Below are positions 24,626 through 33,250 of a stretch of DNA of 64,000 nt, piece after piece. The position numbers and the translations under genes were made by a program. The DNA comes from Kallotenue papyrolyticum (GTDB lineage: Bacteria > Chloroflexota > Chloroflexia > Chloroflexales > Kallotenuaceae). The stretch covers positions 640,001 through 704,000 of the forward strand of contig NZ_JAGA01000002.1 in the NCBI RefSeq assembly GCF_000526415.1. Reading direction: 5' to 3'. The notes below the pieces were generated by a model that had not been told where the DNA came from, did not search any database, and saw only the letters and a program-made list of their open reading frames with translations. How positions within the stretch are numbered: the first letter of the stretch is position 1; each line of letters begins with the position of its first letter.

Positions 24626-26086
24626 GTGTTCGATCATTTGCCGGTTGGAACCGTGGTCGAAGGCCAGCAGGGCCGCTACGAGGTGCTCGCTGTCGTCGGG
24701 CGTGGCGGCATGGGCGTGGTGTACCGCGTGCGCGATCTGGCCACGGGCGCGATCTGGGCGCTCAAGGAGCAGCGCCCGGCCGAGCCGCTCAAGCCCGACG
24801 AGTTGGAAGAGAGCCGCCGTCTGTTCGAGCAGGAAGCGCGGCTGGTGCTGAGCATCAGCCATCCCAACGCAGTTTCCGGGCGCGAGCTGTTCGAGTGGCA
24901 GGGGCGGCAGTATTTCGTGATGGAGTTTGTCAACGGCGAGACGCTGGAGAAGCGGCTGCGCGAGGCGAACGCGCCCGCCTTTGAGCAGGATGCGCTGCGC
25001 TGGACGATCCAGATGGCGCGCGTACTGCACTACCTCCACAGCCAGCAGCCGCCGATCATCTACCGCGATCTCAAACCGGCCAACGTCATCCTGACGCCCG
25101 AGGGCACGATCAAGTTTATCGACTTCGGCGTGGCGCGCACCCACAAGGTCGGCAAGGCCAAGGATACCGTGGCGATCGGCACCTACGGCTACGCGCCGCC
25201 GGAGCAGTACGGCAAGGGCCAGACCGACGCGCGCTCGGATGTCTATACCCTGGGCGCGACGCTCTACCACCTGCTCACCAATCTACCGCCGCGTCCGCTG
25301 CATACGCCCAAACCGGGTGAGATCCAGGCGCTCAATCCCTCGGTGCAACCGGCGACCGAACAGATCGTGATTCGCGCCATGCAGCAGGAGCGCGAGGCGC
25401 GCTATCCCTCGGCGCTGGCTATGGAGCAGGCCATGCAGGCGCGGCTGCGCGAGCCGGTGCCCTCCACCCTTGTCACGCCGGCAGCGGCGCCGGTGGCGGT
25501 GCCCGAGGACGCCACGGTACGCACCGCGGCGCCGGTGGTGCCACCGCGCGCGCGGGCCTCGCGCGCGCCTGCCGTCGGTCCGACTGCGCGGCAGGTGCCG
25601 TTGGTCGTGCCGGTCACGCCCGTGGTCGAGCCGGGCGCGCGCTTCTGCCCCAACTGCGGACGCGGCAACAAAGCCGCGGCGCGCTTCTGCGCCGCCTGCG
25701 GCGCGGCCTTGCCGGTCGTCTCAGCCGCACCCGCAGTGGCCCCGGCGCCTCAGCCCGCGCCGCTACCCGCAGCGCGCTTCCGCGTGGTTACACCGCGTGG
25801 CACGTGGGAGTTTCCGCTGCTGACGCTGCCGATTCGCATCGGTCGGCGCGATCCGTCCCAGAACCACTATCCGGAGCTGGACCTGGCCGATTACGACCGC
25901 GGTCATGCCTCGCGGCGGCACGCAGTCGTGGAGCGGCGTGGCGATCAGTACGTGCTCACCGATATCGGCAGCGTCAACGGCACGCTGATCAACGGACGGC
26001 CATTGCCGCCCCATCGTCCCCATCCCCTGCGCGGCGGCGACCGCATCAAGATCGGCGATGTTGAGCTGCTGTTTGAATGGGTGTGA
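24626..26086 (+). CDS. Ser/Thr protein kinase with zinc ribbon and FHA domain
   Basis: A GTG at 24626, 5 bp after GGGAGG, gives 486 aa. The kinase domain (about 15-280) has GRGGMGVVYRV, catalytic Lys in WALKEQ, YRDLKPANVI, FIDFGVAR and GTYGYAPPEQYGKG. An Ala/Pro/Val-rich linker follows. Then a double zinc ribbon, CPNCGRGNKAAARFCAACG, and a C-terminal FHA domain with RIGRRDPSQNHYPELDL, SRRHAVV and DIGSVNGTLINGRPL. There is no membrane helix, so it is cytosolic. The FHA domain should bind phosphothreonine on the kinase itself or on partners. It converges with the next gene with a 3-bp gap. Confidence 0.95.
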   Translation: MFDHLPVGTVVEGQQGRYEVLAVVGRGGMGVVYRVRDLATGAIWALKEQRPAEPLKPDELEESRRLFEQEARLVLSISHPNAVSGRELFEWQGRQYFVMEFVNGETLEKRLREANAPAFEQDALRWTIQMARVLHYLHSQQPPIIYRDLKPANVILTPEGTIKFIDFGVARTHKVGKAKDTVAIGTYGYAPPEQYGKGQTDARSDVYTLGATLYHLLTNLPPRPLHTPKPGEIQALNPSVQPATEQIVIRAMQQEREARYPSALAMEQAMQARLREPVPSTLVTPAAAPVAVPEDATVRTAAPVVPPRARASRAPAVGPTARQVPLVVPVTPVVEPGARFCPNCGRGNKAAARFCAACGAALPVVSAAPAVAPAPQPAPLPAARFRVVTPRGTWEFPLLTLPIRIGRRDPSQNHYPELDLADYDRGHASRRHAVVERRGDQYVLTDIGSVNGTLINGRPLPPHRPHPLRGGDRIKIGDVELLFEWV

Positions 26087-26089
26087 GCG

Positions 26090-27220
26090 CTACACCCGCC
26101 GCTCGCCGATGTCGCTCAGGATCGTCTCAACGATCTCCAGCGCAGCGCGTGGTCGTGCCGCCCGGGTCGCGTCGTGGCTCATTGTCGCGAGCCGTTCCGC
26201 ATCGCTCAGCAGTTGGGTAATGGCAAAGGGTACGTGCTGTGGCAGGCGAATGCCGGCGGCCGCGCCAACGCTGACCAAATAATCGGCGTTGCTCTCCTCC
26301 TGGCCGGGAATCGGATCGATAATGATCATCGGGCGTCCCCGCGCCAGCACCTCCGAGACGGTCAGGCCTCCGGCTTTGGTGATCACCAGGTCGGCGGCGA
26401 CGACCAGATCATCGACGTAATCGATAAAGCCCAGCTTCACAAGCCGTAGGCGTTCGTTGCCGGTCAGATCGTGCAGCTCCTGGAGCAGCCCTCGGTTCCT
26501 GCCGGCTACTACCACCAGCGTCGCAGCGAACTGACGCTGGAGCAGCCCGCTGATGATCACCCGCACCCGGTTGGGGTCGAGCCCACCGCCAAACAGCACG
26601 ATCAGCGGCGTCTCGGCGTCGTAGCCGAGCTGCCGACGACAGGCGGCACGCTCTTTGGGCTCCGTCACGTCGGGGTGGACCGGGATGCCGGTGACCTGAA
26701 TGGCTCCGGCGGGCACGCCGCGCTCCACCAGTTCGCGGCGCGTCTCCTCGGTGGCGACGAAGTAGCGATCCACGTCGCGGTAGGCCCAGAAGGCGTGTGC
26801 GCTGTAGTCGGTCAGCACGCAGTAGAGCGGCTGGCGCAGGTGGGCGCGACTCTTGTGCCGCGACAGGACTTCCACCGGCAAAAAATGGGTGCAGACCACG
26901 ACGTTGGGCTGGTACGAGCGCAGCAAACGGCGCAGCCCGCGCGTCCAGATCGCGTCTACCAGCGCGCGAATCTCGGTGGTGAAGCGGAACAGATCGCGAT
27001 CGGTCTGTTCGTAGACATAGCCCCACAACCCCGGCAGCTTATCGGTCAGGCGCAGGTAGGAGTGGGCGTAGGCCTCGCGAAAGAGCGGGTTGGTATAATC
27101 CAGAACGTCCTCGACGCGCACCTGGCCGGGCATGCGTCGGGCAAAGGCAGCCGCCAGCGCTTCGGCCGCGCGCTTGTGGCCGGAGCCGACCGAGGCATGC
27201 AGGATCAAAACACGCGCCAT
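26090..27220 (-). CDS. MurG/MGDG-synthase-like glycosyltransferase (GT28)
   Basis: The 376-aa protein starts VLILHASVGSGHKRAAEALA, the signature of diacylglycerol glycosyltransferases (UgtP, MGDG synthase). It has LRRLLRSYQPNVVVCTHFLPVEVLS, VTGIPVHPDV, the mid-domain LIVLFGGGLDPNRV and the nucleotide-sugar site TKAGGLTVSEVLARGRPMIIIDPIPGQEESNADYLV. It probably adds a sugar to diacylglycerol on the inner face of the membrane to make a glycolipid. Sugar donor and product are inferred. A minus-strand TATAAT lies about 45 bp upstream. Confidence 0.9.
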   Translation of the reverse strand: MARVLILHASVGSGHKRAAEALAAAFARRMPGQVRVEDVLDYTNPLFREAYAHSYLRLTDKLPGLWGYVYEQTDRDLFRFTTEIRALVDAIWTRGLRRLLRSYQPNVVVCTHFLPVEVLSRHKSRAHLRQPLYCVLTDYSAHAFWAYRDVDRYFVATEETRRELVERGVPAGAIQVTGIPVHPDVTEPKERAACRRQLGYDAETPLIVLFGGGLDPNRVRVIISGLLQRQFAATLVVVAGRNRGLLQELHDLTGNERLRLVKLGFIDYVDDLVVAADLVITKAGGLTVSEVLARGRPMIIIDPIPGQEESNADYLVSVGAAAGIRLPQHVPFAITQLLSDAERLATMSHDATRAARPRAALEIVETILSDIGERRV

Positions 27221-27264
27221 GCATCTCCCCCGTAGCTAGGACGATCGTGGGCACGGGTGGTTGC

Positions 27265-27318
27265 ATTATAGCCGGAGCGCAACCATGAGTCGTCAAGCGC
27301 CGCATCCCTCGGTATAAT
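27265..27318. promoter_or_regulatory. Divergent -10 elements
   Basis: TATAAT on the minus strand (27265-27270) serves the glycosyltransferase, and TATAAT on the plus strand (27313-27318) serves mltG. Both lie in the 125-bp gap between the divergent genes. The -35 regions are weak. Confidence 0.5.
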
Positions 27319-27345
27319 GCTGCCCATACAGATGGAGGAGAGACG

Positions 27346-28464
27346 TTGAATCGCTTGTTTCGCGCCCTGATGTTTCTGGTCATCATCGGCGGGATCATCG
27401 TCGGTGGCGCCAGCGAGCTGTTGCGCAGCGAGATCGCGCGCGCAGCCGATCCGACCTCCGACGAGGTCGTCGAGTTCGTGGTTGAGCCGGGCCAGAGCGT
27501 CTCGGAGATCGCCGCCAATCTCAAGCGCGCCGGTTTGATCCGCCAGCCGTTGCTGTTTCGGCTGATGGCCTCGCGCCAGCAGGCCAGCGCCAACCTGCAG
27601 GCCGGCACCTATCAGCTCACACCAAGTATGACCATGGCGCAGATCATCGCGGCGCTCCAGTCCGCGCCCAGCAGCGAGGAGGTACAGATCACCATCATCC
27701 CCGGTATGCGCATGGAAGAGGTGGCCGAGGTGATGGTGCAGGCCGGGCTGGTCGACGATCCGGAGGCGTTTCTGGCCGTGGCCCGCGACGCGATGCCCTT
27801 CAAGGAGAACCATGCCCTGTTGGAGTCGATCCCTGAGGGCCAGGGCCTGGAGGGCTACCTCTTCCCCGACACCTACCGCGTCGAAGCGACGGCAACGGTG
27901 ACCGAGGTGATCGAAAAGATCCTCACCGAAGGCTTCGATGCCAACTTCAGCACCTTTGAGACCGAGATCATCGCCGAGGGGCCGGATGGCAACCCGCCGA
28001 CGGTGCATCAGATCGTCACCATGGCCTCGATCGTGCAGCGCGAGGCGGCCAACAACGAGGAGATGCCACACCTGGCCTACATCTTCTGGAACCGGCTCAA
28101 GCCCGAGCATGCCGATGAGGTCGCCGGTCGTCTGCAGGCCGATCCGACGCTGCAGTACGCGCTGGGCGAGCCCGGCAACTGGTGGCCTAAGCTGGACGAG
28201 CTGACCACCGAGGAGATCAACAACAACACCCATCCCTACAACACGCGCTACATCCAGGGCCTGCCGCCCGGGCCGATCGCCAATCCGGGTCTGCAGGCGC
28301 TACGCGCGGCGGCCCGTCCAGGGGCGCTGCGGCCCGACGGCAGCGATGGCAGCGACGATCTCTACTTTGTGGCCAAGTGCGGCGAGCCGGGCCACGCCTT
28401 TGCCGCCACGCTGGCCGAGTTCCAGCAACTGGAGCAAGCGTACCTGAACTGTCCATCGCGCTAG
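27346..28464 (+). CDS. mltG: Endolytic murein transglycosylase, MltG/YceG family
   Basis: The protein (372 aa) cleaves nascent peptidoglycan strands at the outer membrane-face of the cytoplasmic membrane. It starts at TTG (27346) after GGAGGAGA. An N-terminal helix (LMFLVIIGGIIVGGASELLL-like, residues 7-26) anchors it. A LysM-like part follows (VEPGQSVSEIAANLKRAGLI), then the YceG domain with GYLFPDTYRV, the catalytic Glu in MASIVQREA, LQADPTLQYALG and NTRYIQGLPPGPIANPG. An alternative methionine start is not available before the helix. It is followed by aroE after 85 bp. Confidence 0.95.
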   Translation: MNRLFRALMFLVIIGGIIVGGASELLRSEIARAADPTSDEVVEFVVEPGQSVSEIAANLKRAGLIRQPLLFRLMASRQQASANLQAGTYQLTPSMTMAQIIAALQSAPSSEEVQITIIPGMRMEEVAEVMVQAGLVDDPEAFLAVARDAMPFKENHALLESIPEGQGLEGYLFPDTYRVEATATVTEVIEKILTEGFDANFSTFETEIIAEGPDGNPPTVHQIVTMASIVQREAANNEEMPHLAYIFWNRLKPEHADEVAGRLQADPTLQYALGEPGNWWPKLDELTTEEINNNTHPYNTRYIQGLPPGPIANPGLQALRAAARPGALRPDGSDGSDDLYFVAKCGEPGHAFAATLAEFQQLEQAYLNCPSR

Positions 28465-28549
28465 GCGCGGTGGTCATGGATCGGCAAGCGACAGAGGGCA
28501 ACGGTGCGCTGGGGCCGTTGTCCTCTTGGCATCTGGAGGGGACCAAGGC

Positions 28550-29392
28550 ATGATCACCACGGGGCTGATCGGCGATCCGGTGGCGCATAGCGTGTCGCCG
28601 GCGATGCACAACGCTGCCTTTGCGCACTATGGCCTGCCGGATCGCTATACGCTGTGGCCCACGCCTGCCGCGGCGCTGTCCGGACGCATCGCGGCGCTGC
28701 GCGCGGTGGGTATGCGTGGCGCGAACGTGACGCTGCCGCACAAAACCGCGGTGATCGCGCTGCTGGATGAGCTCGATCCGGTGGCAGCGGCGGTGGGCGC
28801 GGTGAACACGATCGTGCGCCTGCCGGATGGACGGCTGCGCGGCCTGAACACCGACGTGGCCGGCTTTCTGCGCGCCCTGGCGCAGGCCGGCGTCGATGCG
28901 GCGGGGCGGACGGCGCTGCTGTTGGGCGCGGGCGGCGCGGCGCGGGCGGTGGGCTATGGGCTGATCATGGCTGGCGTTGCGGCGCTGGTGGTGGCCAATC
29001 GCACGCCGGCACGTGCCGCGGCGCTGGTGGACGACCTGCGCACGAGCGCGGGACCGGCCACGCGCCTGACGGCGACGGCGCTTGACGATGACGCCCTGGG
29101 CGCGGCTCTGGCCGAGGCCGATGTGCTGATCAACGCTACCTCCGCCGGGTTGCACGCCGAGGCGCTGCCGGTGCCGGAGGCGGCGCTGGGGCCGCGTCTG
29201 CTGGTGGTCGATCTGATCTATCGCACTACGCCTCTGCTCCGAGCGGCTGCAGCGCGCGGCGCGCGCACGCAGGACGGACTGGAGATGCTGGTGCAGCAGG
29301 GCGCGCTGGCCTTTGAAGCCTGGACCGGCCTGGCCGCGCCGCTGGAGGTCATGCGCGCGGCGGCGCACGTAGCGCTGAAGGAGCAAGTGTGA
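28550..29392 (+). CDS. aroE: Shikimate dehydrogenase
   Basis: The 280-aa NADPH-dependent enzyme reduces 3-dehydroshikimate in aromatic amino acid synthesis. The N-terminal domain has GLIGDPVAHSVSPAMHNAAF, GANVTLPHKTAV with the catalytic Lys, and AVGAVNTIV. The cofactor domain has GLNTDVAGF, LLLGAGGAARAV and VANRTPARA, where Asn-Arg-Thr is the usual NADPH signature, then INATSAGLH and DGLEMLVQQGALAFEAWTG. The ATG at 28550 follows GGAGGGG by 8 bp. The next gene starts within its stop codon. Confidence 0.96.
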   Translation: MITTGLIGDPVAHSVSPAMHNAAFAHYGLPDRYTLWPTPAAALSGRIAALRAVGMRGANVTLPHKTAVIALLDELDPVAAAVGAVNTIVRLPDGRLRGLNTDVAGFLRALAQAGVDAAGRTALLLGAGGAARAVGYGLIMAGVAALVVANRTPARAAALVDDLRTSAGPATRLTATALDDDALGAALAEADVLINATSAGLHAEALPVPEAALGPRLLVVDLIYRTTPLLRAAAARGARTQDGLEMLVQQGALAFEAWTGLAAPLEVMRAAAHVALKEQV

Positions 29393-30075
29393 TCGGGATC
29401 GCGATTGGATTGGGCGTAGCGCTGGGGTGGCTGCTAGGCCGCGTGATCGAATGGCAACTGCGCGGTCTGCGGCCTGCGCCGTCGCCGACCGGCGCTGCCG
29501 CTGCCTGGCTGCCGTTGCTGGGTGTGTTGCGTCGTCGCGACTGGCTGCTGCTGGCGGTGGAACTGGTGACGCTGGGCGTGACTGTGCTGTTGTGGCGCAG
29601 CTATGGCTTCAGTGTGCGCTTCTGGGCGCTGCTGCTGGTGGCGCTGGTGCTGATCGACACCGGCGCGATCGATTGGCAAGTCAAGCTGATCGATACGCTG
29701 GTGCTGCTGGTGGCCACTCTAGGTGCGCTGCTGGCCGCCCCGCTGCTGAGCGGCGCCTGGCTCAACTCGCTGCTGGGCGCGCTGGTGGCGGGCGCGCTCT
29801 TTGTCTTCTTCTTCATGATCGCCAAACTGCTCTACCCTCAGCAGGCCGCGCCCTTTGGTCTGGGCGATGTGTACCTTGGCATCTTCATCGGCGCGGTGGT
29901 CGGGCTGGTGCACCTGGGCGCGGCCCTGCTGTATGGCATGCTGCTGGCCGGTCTGGCGTCGCTGGCACTCATCGTAGTGCTGGGCTACCGCCGTGCGCGA
30001 CACGTGCCGATCGCCTACGGCGCGTTTCTGTGCCTGGGCACGCTGCTCTACCTGGTGCTCTGGCCGCTGTCCTAG
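29389..30075 (+). CDS. Prepilin peptidase-like membrane protease (A24 family)
   Basis: The 228-aa protein is nearly all membrane helices (about seven). It carries the two aspartates expected for type IV prepilin peptidases: one in DTGAIDWQVKLIDTL and one in the GxGD motif of FGLGDVYLG. It lacks the N-terminal methylase domain with CxxC zinc motifs, so it resembles stand-alone peptidases. It starts at GTG, overlapping the aroE stop as GTGA. No pilin genes are near. Substrate is unknown. Confidence 0.8.
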   Translation: MIGIAIGLGVALGWLLGRVIEWQLRGLRPAPSPTGAAAAWLPLLGVLRRRDWLLLAVELVTLGVTVLLWRSYGFSVRFWALLLVALVLIDTGAIDWQVKLIDTLVLLVATLGALLAAPLLSGAWLNSLLGALVAGALFVFFFMIAKLLYPQQAAPFGLGDVYLGIFIGAVVGLVHLGAALLYGMLLAGLASLALIVVLGYRRARHVPIAYGAFLCLGTLLYLVLWPLS

Positions 30076-30080
30076 GCGTC

Positions 30081-30818
30081 TCAGGTGGTGGCCGCCGCAT
30101 GCCCGGCGCGCGTCTCCCACTTCTGAAGGCAGACCGGAAAGTGTTCGGCCAGAATCGCGCGCACGGCCAGGCCGTATTGCTGCGTTTCCCACTGTGCGTC
30201 CGGCTTGGTGCGCAGATCGACGACGTGCAGAAACGCCTGGAGGCTGCCGGTCCAGATCCACTGCGTATAGATGCTCTGCGGCAGCACGATGCGCGCCTGC
30301 TCCTTGGCAACGCCCAGTTCGCGCAGCCGGAGGTAGGCGTGGTAGGCCGCCTGGAGGCCCTGGCGGTAGGCGGCCGCGGCGTCGGCCTGCTCTTGGAGTG
30401 GCCCGGCGCTGCCTTGTTTGTTGCTGCTCGACTGCGCACGCCAGGTTGCGGGCACGTAAAACTCTTCCTGGAGCTCGACGTAGCGACCGCTGGCCTCGTT
30501 CCAGCCGGTGTCCTTGAAGCCGCCGCTGAAGCCGCTGAAGCGCTCCTCCAGATCGAACTCCGGCGTGATGCCGACGATATGCTTCCAAAGCTGGCGCGCC
30601 ACAAACAGCGGTGCCTTGAAGCGCAGCATCAGGTGCGCGTGGCGAAACGGACTGGTATGCTCATGCTCGGCCAGATAGCGGATCAGCCGCATCTCACGCT
30701 CGCCGAGCGTGGTGGCGCCGCGCAGAAAGCTGACGCGCGCTGCCTCAACGGTGGTTAGATCGCTGCCCATTTTGTCGAGCAGTTCAACGGAGCCGTGATC
30801 CAGAACATCAATCTTCAT
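30081..30818 (-). CDS. thyX: FAD-dependent thymidylate synthase, variant form
   Basis: ThyX methylates dUMP to dTMP using FAD and methylene-tetrahydrofolate. The 245-aa protein has MRLIRYLAEHEHTSPFRHAHLMLRFKAP, RQLWKH and NEASGRY, then YTQWIWTGSLQAFLHVVDLRTKPDAQWE and the C-terminal dUMP site. The classic RHR-x7-S motif is altered: it reads KHIVGITPE and is followed by roughly 20 extra residues (FDLEERFSGFSGGFKDTGW) before NEASGRY. The ATG at 30818 follows GAGGCAGGT. An upstream ATG at 30848 is possible. No thyA is seen here. Confidence 0.92.
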   Translation of the reverse strand: MKIDVLDHGSVELLDKMGSDLTTVEAARVSFLRGATTLGEREMRLIRYLAEHEHTSPFRHAHLMLRFKAPLFVARQLWKHIVGITPEFDLEERFSGFSGGFKDTGWNEASGRYVELQEEFYVPATWRAQSSSNKQGSAGPLQEQADAAAAYRQGLQAAYHAYLRLRELGVAKEQARIVLPQSIYTQWIWTGSLQAFLHVVDLRTKPDAQWETQQYGLAVRAILAEHFPVCLQKWETRAGHAAATT

Positions 30819-30902
30819 ACCTGCCTCGGTGCGGCGACGGTCATCCATCGCCTGTCGCCTGGCTCAATCGTAGCATACGCGCGCGACGACACAGCGGCCC
30901 AT

Positions 30903-30930
30903 GGCTGACGATTGGCTGACAATCGGCTGG
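30903..30930. repeat. GGCTGAC direct repeats with 11-bp period
   Basis: GGCTGAC at 30903, GGCTGAC at 30914 and GGCTGG at 30925 lie exactly 11 bp apart, between the divergent thyX and cyclodeaminase-family genes. The spacing is one helical turn, so a response-regulator site is possible. The sequence differs from the GTAAC arrays. Confidence 0.5.
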
Positions 30931-31100
30931 CGCGTATGGTCGTGACCCGGCATGTCCGTGGCATAATGGAAGCGCCGTTCTTGCATCTTTGCGCGAGGGC
31001 GAGTCGTTAAAACAATAAATGGTACATGCCGCGCTCGACGCACGGAACCTGCTGCGGCGAGCGCGCGAACGCCATGGCTGGCAGCACAGAGGAGTGACCC

Positions 31101-31742
31101 ATGGAACAGCGGACAATCGATACAACGGTGGTGGCCTACCTGGATGCGCTGGCCAGCGGCGCGCCGACCCCTGGCGGTGGCGGCGCGGCTGCCCTGGCCG
31201 GAGCGATGGCCGCAGCGTTGATCAGCATGGTTTGCAACCTGACCATCGGCAAGCAGCGCTACGCTGAAGCCGAAGACGAGATGCGCGCCGTGTTGGATCG
31301 CAGCGAGACACTGCGCGCCGAGCTGACGCAACTAGCCGAGGACGACGTGGCAGCCTTTAATCGGCTCTCGGCGGCCTACAAGCTGCCGCGCGTCACGGAA
31401 GCCGATATTGCCATCCGGCGCGATGCGATCCAGGAGGCGCTCAAGCGCGCGACCGAAGTGCCCTTGCGCACGGCGCGCGCTGCCGCGGCGATCCTGCCCC
31501 TGTGTCCGCCCGTTGCCGAGCGCGGCAATCAGGCAGCCGTGAGCGATGTGGGCGTGGCCGTCCAACTGGCGCATGCCGCCATCCGCAGTGCGCTGCTCAA
31601 CGTCGAGATCAACCTGCGTACGCTGAACGATCCGCTCTATGTGCGCCAGGTGCGCAACGAGGTGGCGCGTCTCACCGAGGGGCTGGCTACTGAGGTTGAA
31701 CGTCTCGATGCCTTGGTGATGCAGCGCCTGCGTGCTGAGTAG
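31101..31742 (+). CDS. Cyclodeaminase/cyclohydrolase family protein (FtcD C-terminal type)
   Basis: The 213-aa all-helical protein has the family start DALASGAPTPGGGGAAALAGAMAAALISMVCNLT and the tail AAVSDVGVAVQLAHAAIRSALLNVEIN. Members are formimino-THF cyclodeaminases or methenyl-THF cyclohydrolases (FchA) of one-carbon metabolism. It stands opposite thyX, another folate-using enzyme. An AGAGGAG site precedes the ATG. Which reaction it catalyses cannot be decided here. Confidence 0.9.
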   Translation: MEQRTIDTTVVAYLDALASGAPTPGGGGAAALAGAMAAALISMVCNLTIGKQRYAEAEDEMRAVLDRSETLRAELTQLAEDDVAAFNRLSAAYKLPRVTEADIAIRRDAIQEALKRATEVPLRTARAAAAILPLCPPVAERGNQAAVSDVGVAVQLAHAAIRSALLNVEINLRTLNDPLYVRQVRNEVARLTEGLATEVERLDALVMQRLRAE

Positions 31743-31757
31743 CACGGCGCTGTTGCT

Positions 31758-33137
31758 TCACGACGAGGCTTCAGCGAGCGCGTACAGCGCCGCGACCGGG
31801 ATCCACTGCAGGGCACCGGTCGGGCAGGCGCTGATACAGGCATGATCGCCGTAACCGGCGCAGGCATCGCACTTGTTGGCACGCAGCATGATCGCTTCCT
31901 GGCGGCCAAGACGTTGACGCAGCCAGTCCAGCGGCGTGTGAGCCGGCGGATAGACCGGTACCTGGTTGATCGCCTGGTAGGGGCAGGCGCTGAGGCACGC
32001 ACCGCAGCCGGTGCAGCGATCGGTGATCAGCCACACGCCATCGGCATCGAGCTGAAAGGCATCAACCGGGCACACTTCGACACATTCCGCACCCCAGCGG
32101 CACTGACGGCACAGGTCGGCGGCGATCACATCGCCAAAGATCGGTCCGTCGATGCGCAGCCGCGCCACGCCGAAGCGGGCAGCGCAGGCCTGTTCGCAGC
32201 GCCGGCAGTGTGGATCGCACAGCTCGGGCCGGCGCACCAGCGCCAGCGCGCCGCGCGCAATGCCGCTGGCGATCAGGCGTTCGGTGGTGGCGATGTGTTC
32301 CGGGCGGCGATCGATCTCGCGGCGCTGACGCGCCAGGCGTTGGAGTTCGTGGGCTACATCGGGCCGCTGCGCGATCAGGTGACGCAGCGCCGCTTCGGGG
32401 AGCCGCAGCAGGTGCACCGGCGTCAGCGCGATCACACTGGCTTCGTGCGGCTGACGATCCAGTAGCGACATCTCGCCGAAGATATCACCGGGGTTGAGCA
32501 TTGCAACGGCCCGTTCCTGGTGCACGACGACCGCCTGGCCCTCGGCCAGAATGTAGAGCTCATGGCCCATCTCGCCGGCCTGCAGAATGGTGTGGTGTCG
32601 GTCAAGGCGTGTATCGTCGATGTAGGCTGCCAGGCTGAGGCGCTCCATGGGTGTGAGCGAGGCCAGGATCGGCACGCTGGCCAGGGTAGTATGCAGGAGG
32701 TGTTCGCGGAAGCGCACGCGCAGCATGCCGACAAAGGTGCTCAGCACGTCAAGCTGAGGTTGCAGGGCGGTGTAGCGCCATTGCAACAGGACGCAACGCG
32801 TTGCCGCCCGTGCCGCGGTGCGCCGATAGCGACTGCCGAAGAGCCCATCTTCGCCGAAGAAGTCGCCAGGCCCGAGTAGCTCCAACGTTATTTCCGCACC
32901 CGTTTCGTCTTCCATCAGGTGCTCGACGGCGCCGGAGAGCACCAGCCAGAGCGCGTGCGCTGGTGTCTGCACGTCCATGATCAGCTGCTCGGGCTCGACG
33001 GCGCGTAGCACGGCCTGCCGGGCTAGCAGCAACAGCTCATGGTCGGGAAGCCGTTGCAGCCTAGCGAGGTGTCGCAGCGCCTCGGCGCGCGCGGGGAGCG
33101 GCGGTATGCCCCGCTGGGCGGCGTGAGTCGCGGGCAT
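31758..33137 (-). CDS. Two cNMP-binding domains fused to a multi-cluster ferredoxin module
   Basis: From the ATG at 33137 (AAGGA 8 bp upstream) the protein is 459 aa. Two cyclic-nucleotide-binding beta-barrels occupy about 30-150 (LLGPGDFFGEDGLFGSRYRRTAARAAT) and 155-275 (MLNPGDIFGEMSLLDRQPHEASVIAL). The C-terminal third has cysteine motifs for several iron-sulfur clusters: CDPHCRRCEQAC, CRQCRWGAECVEVCP, CTGCGACLSACP and CDACAGYGDHACISACP. There is no DNA-binding helix-turn-helix, so it is not a Crp-type regulator. It may be an electron-transfer subunit gated by a nucleotide or redox signal. Partners are not adjacent. Confidence 0.85.
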   Translation of the reverse strand: MPATHAAQRGIPPLPARAEALRHLARLQRLPDHELLLLARQAVLRAVEPEQLIMDVQTPAHALWLVLSGAVEHLMEDETGAEITLELLGPGDFFGEDGLFGSRYRRTAARAATRCVLLQWRYTALQPQLDVLSTFVGMLRVRFREHLLHTTLASVPILASLTPMERLSLAAYIDDTRLDRHHTILQAGEMGHELYILAEGQAVVVHQERAVAMLNPGDIFGEMSLLDRQPHEASVIALTPVHLLRLPEAALRHLIAQRPDVAHELQRLARQRREIDRRPEHIATTERLIASGIARGALALVRRPELCDPHCRRCEQACAARFGVARLRIDGPIFGDVIAADLCRQCRWGAECVEVCPVDAFQLDADGVWLITDRCTGCGACLSACPYQAINQVPVYPPAHTPLDWLRQRLGRQEAIMLRANKCDACAGYGDHACISACPTGALQWIPVAALYALAEASS

Positions 33138-33250
33138 GAGGCGATCCTTTCCGCGTGTGCGGTATATTCTACCATGCCGACCGGTGCGTCCCATGCCGCG
33201 TGGCGCGAGAGCATGGGTTAAGATACCCTACCGGAGCTACAGGAGGAAGC

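Noticed and set aside
29427-30758. 443-codon plus-strand frame
   Set aside because: It overlaps both the prepilin peptidase-like gene and thyX in other frames and has no recognisable motif.
33138-33250. SAM or T-box leader before the sulfur-related genes
   Set aside because: The gap is too short and no conserved S-box or T-box block is seen.
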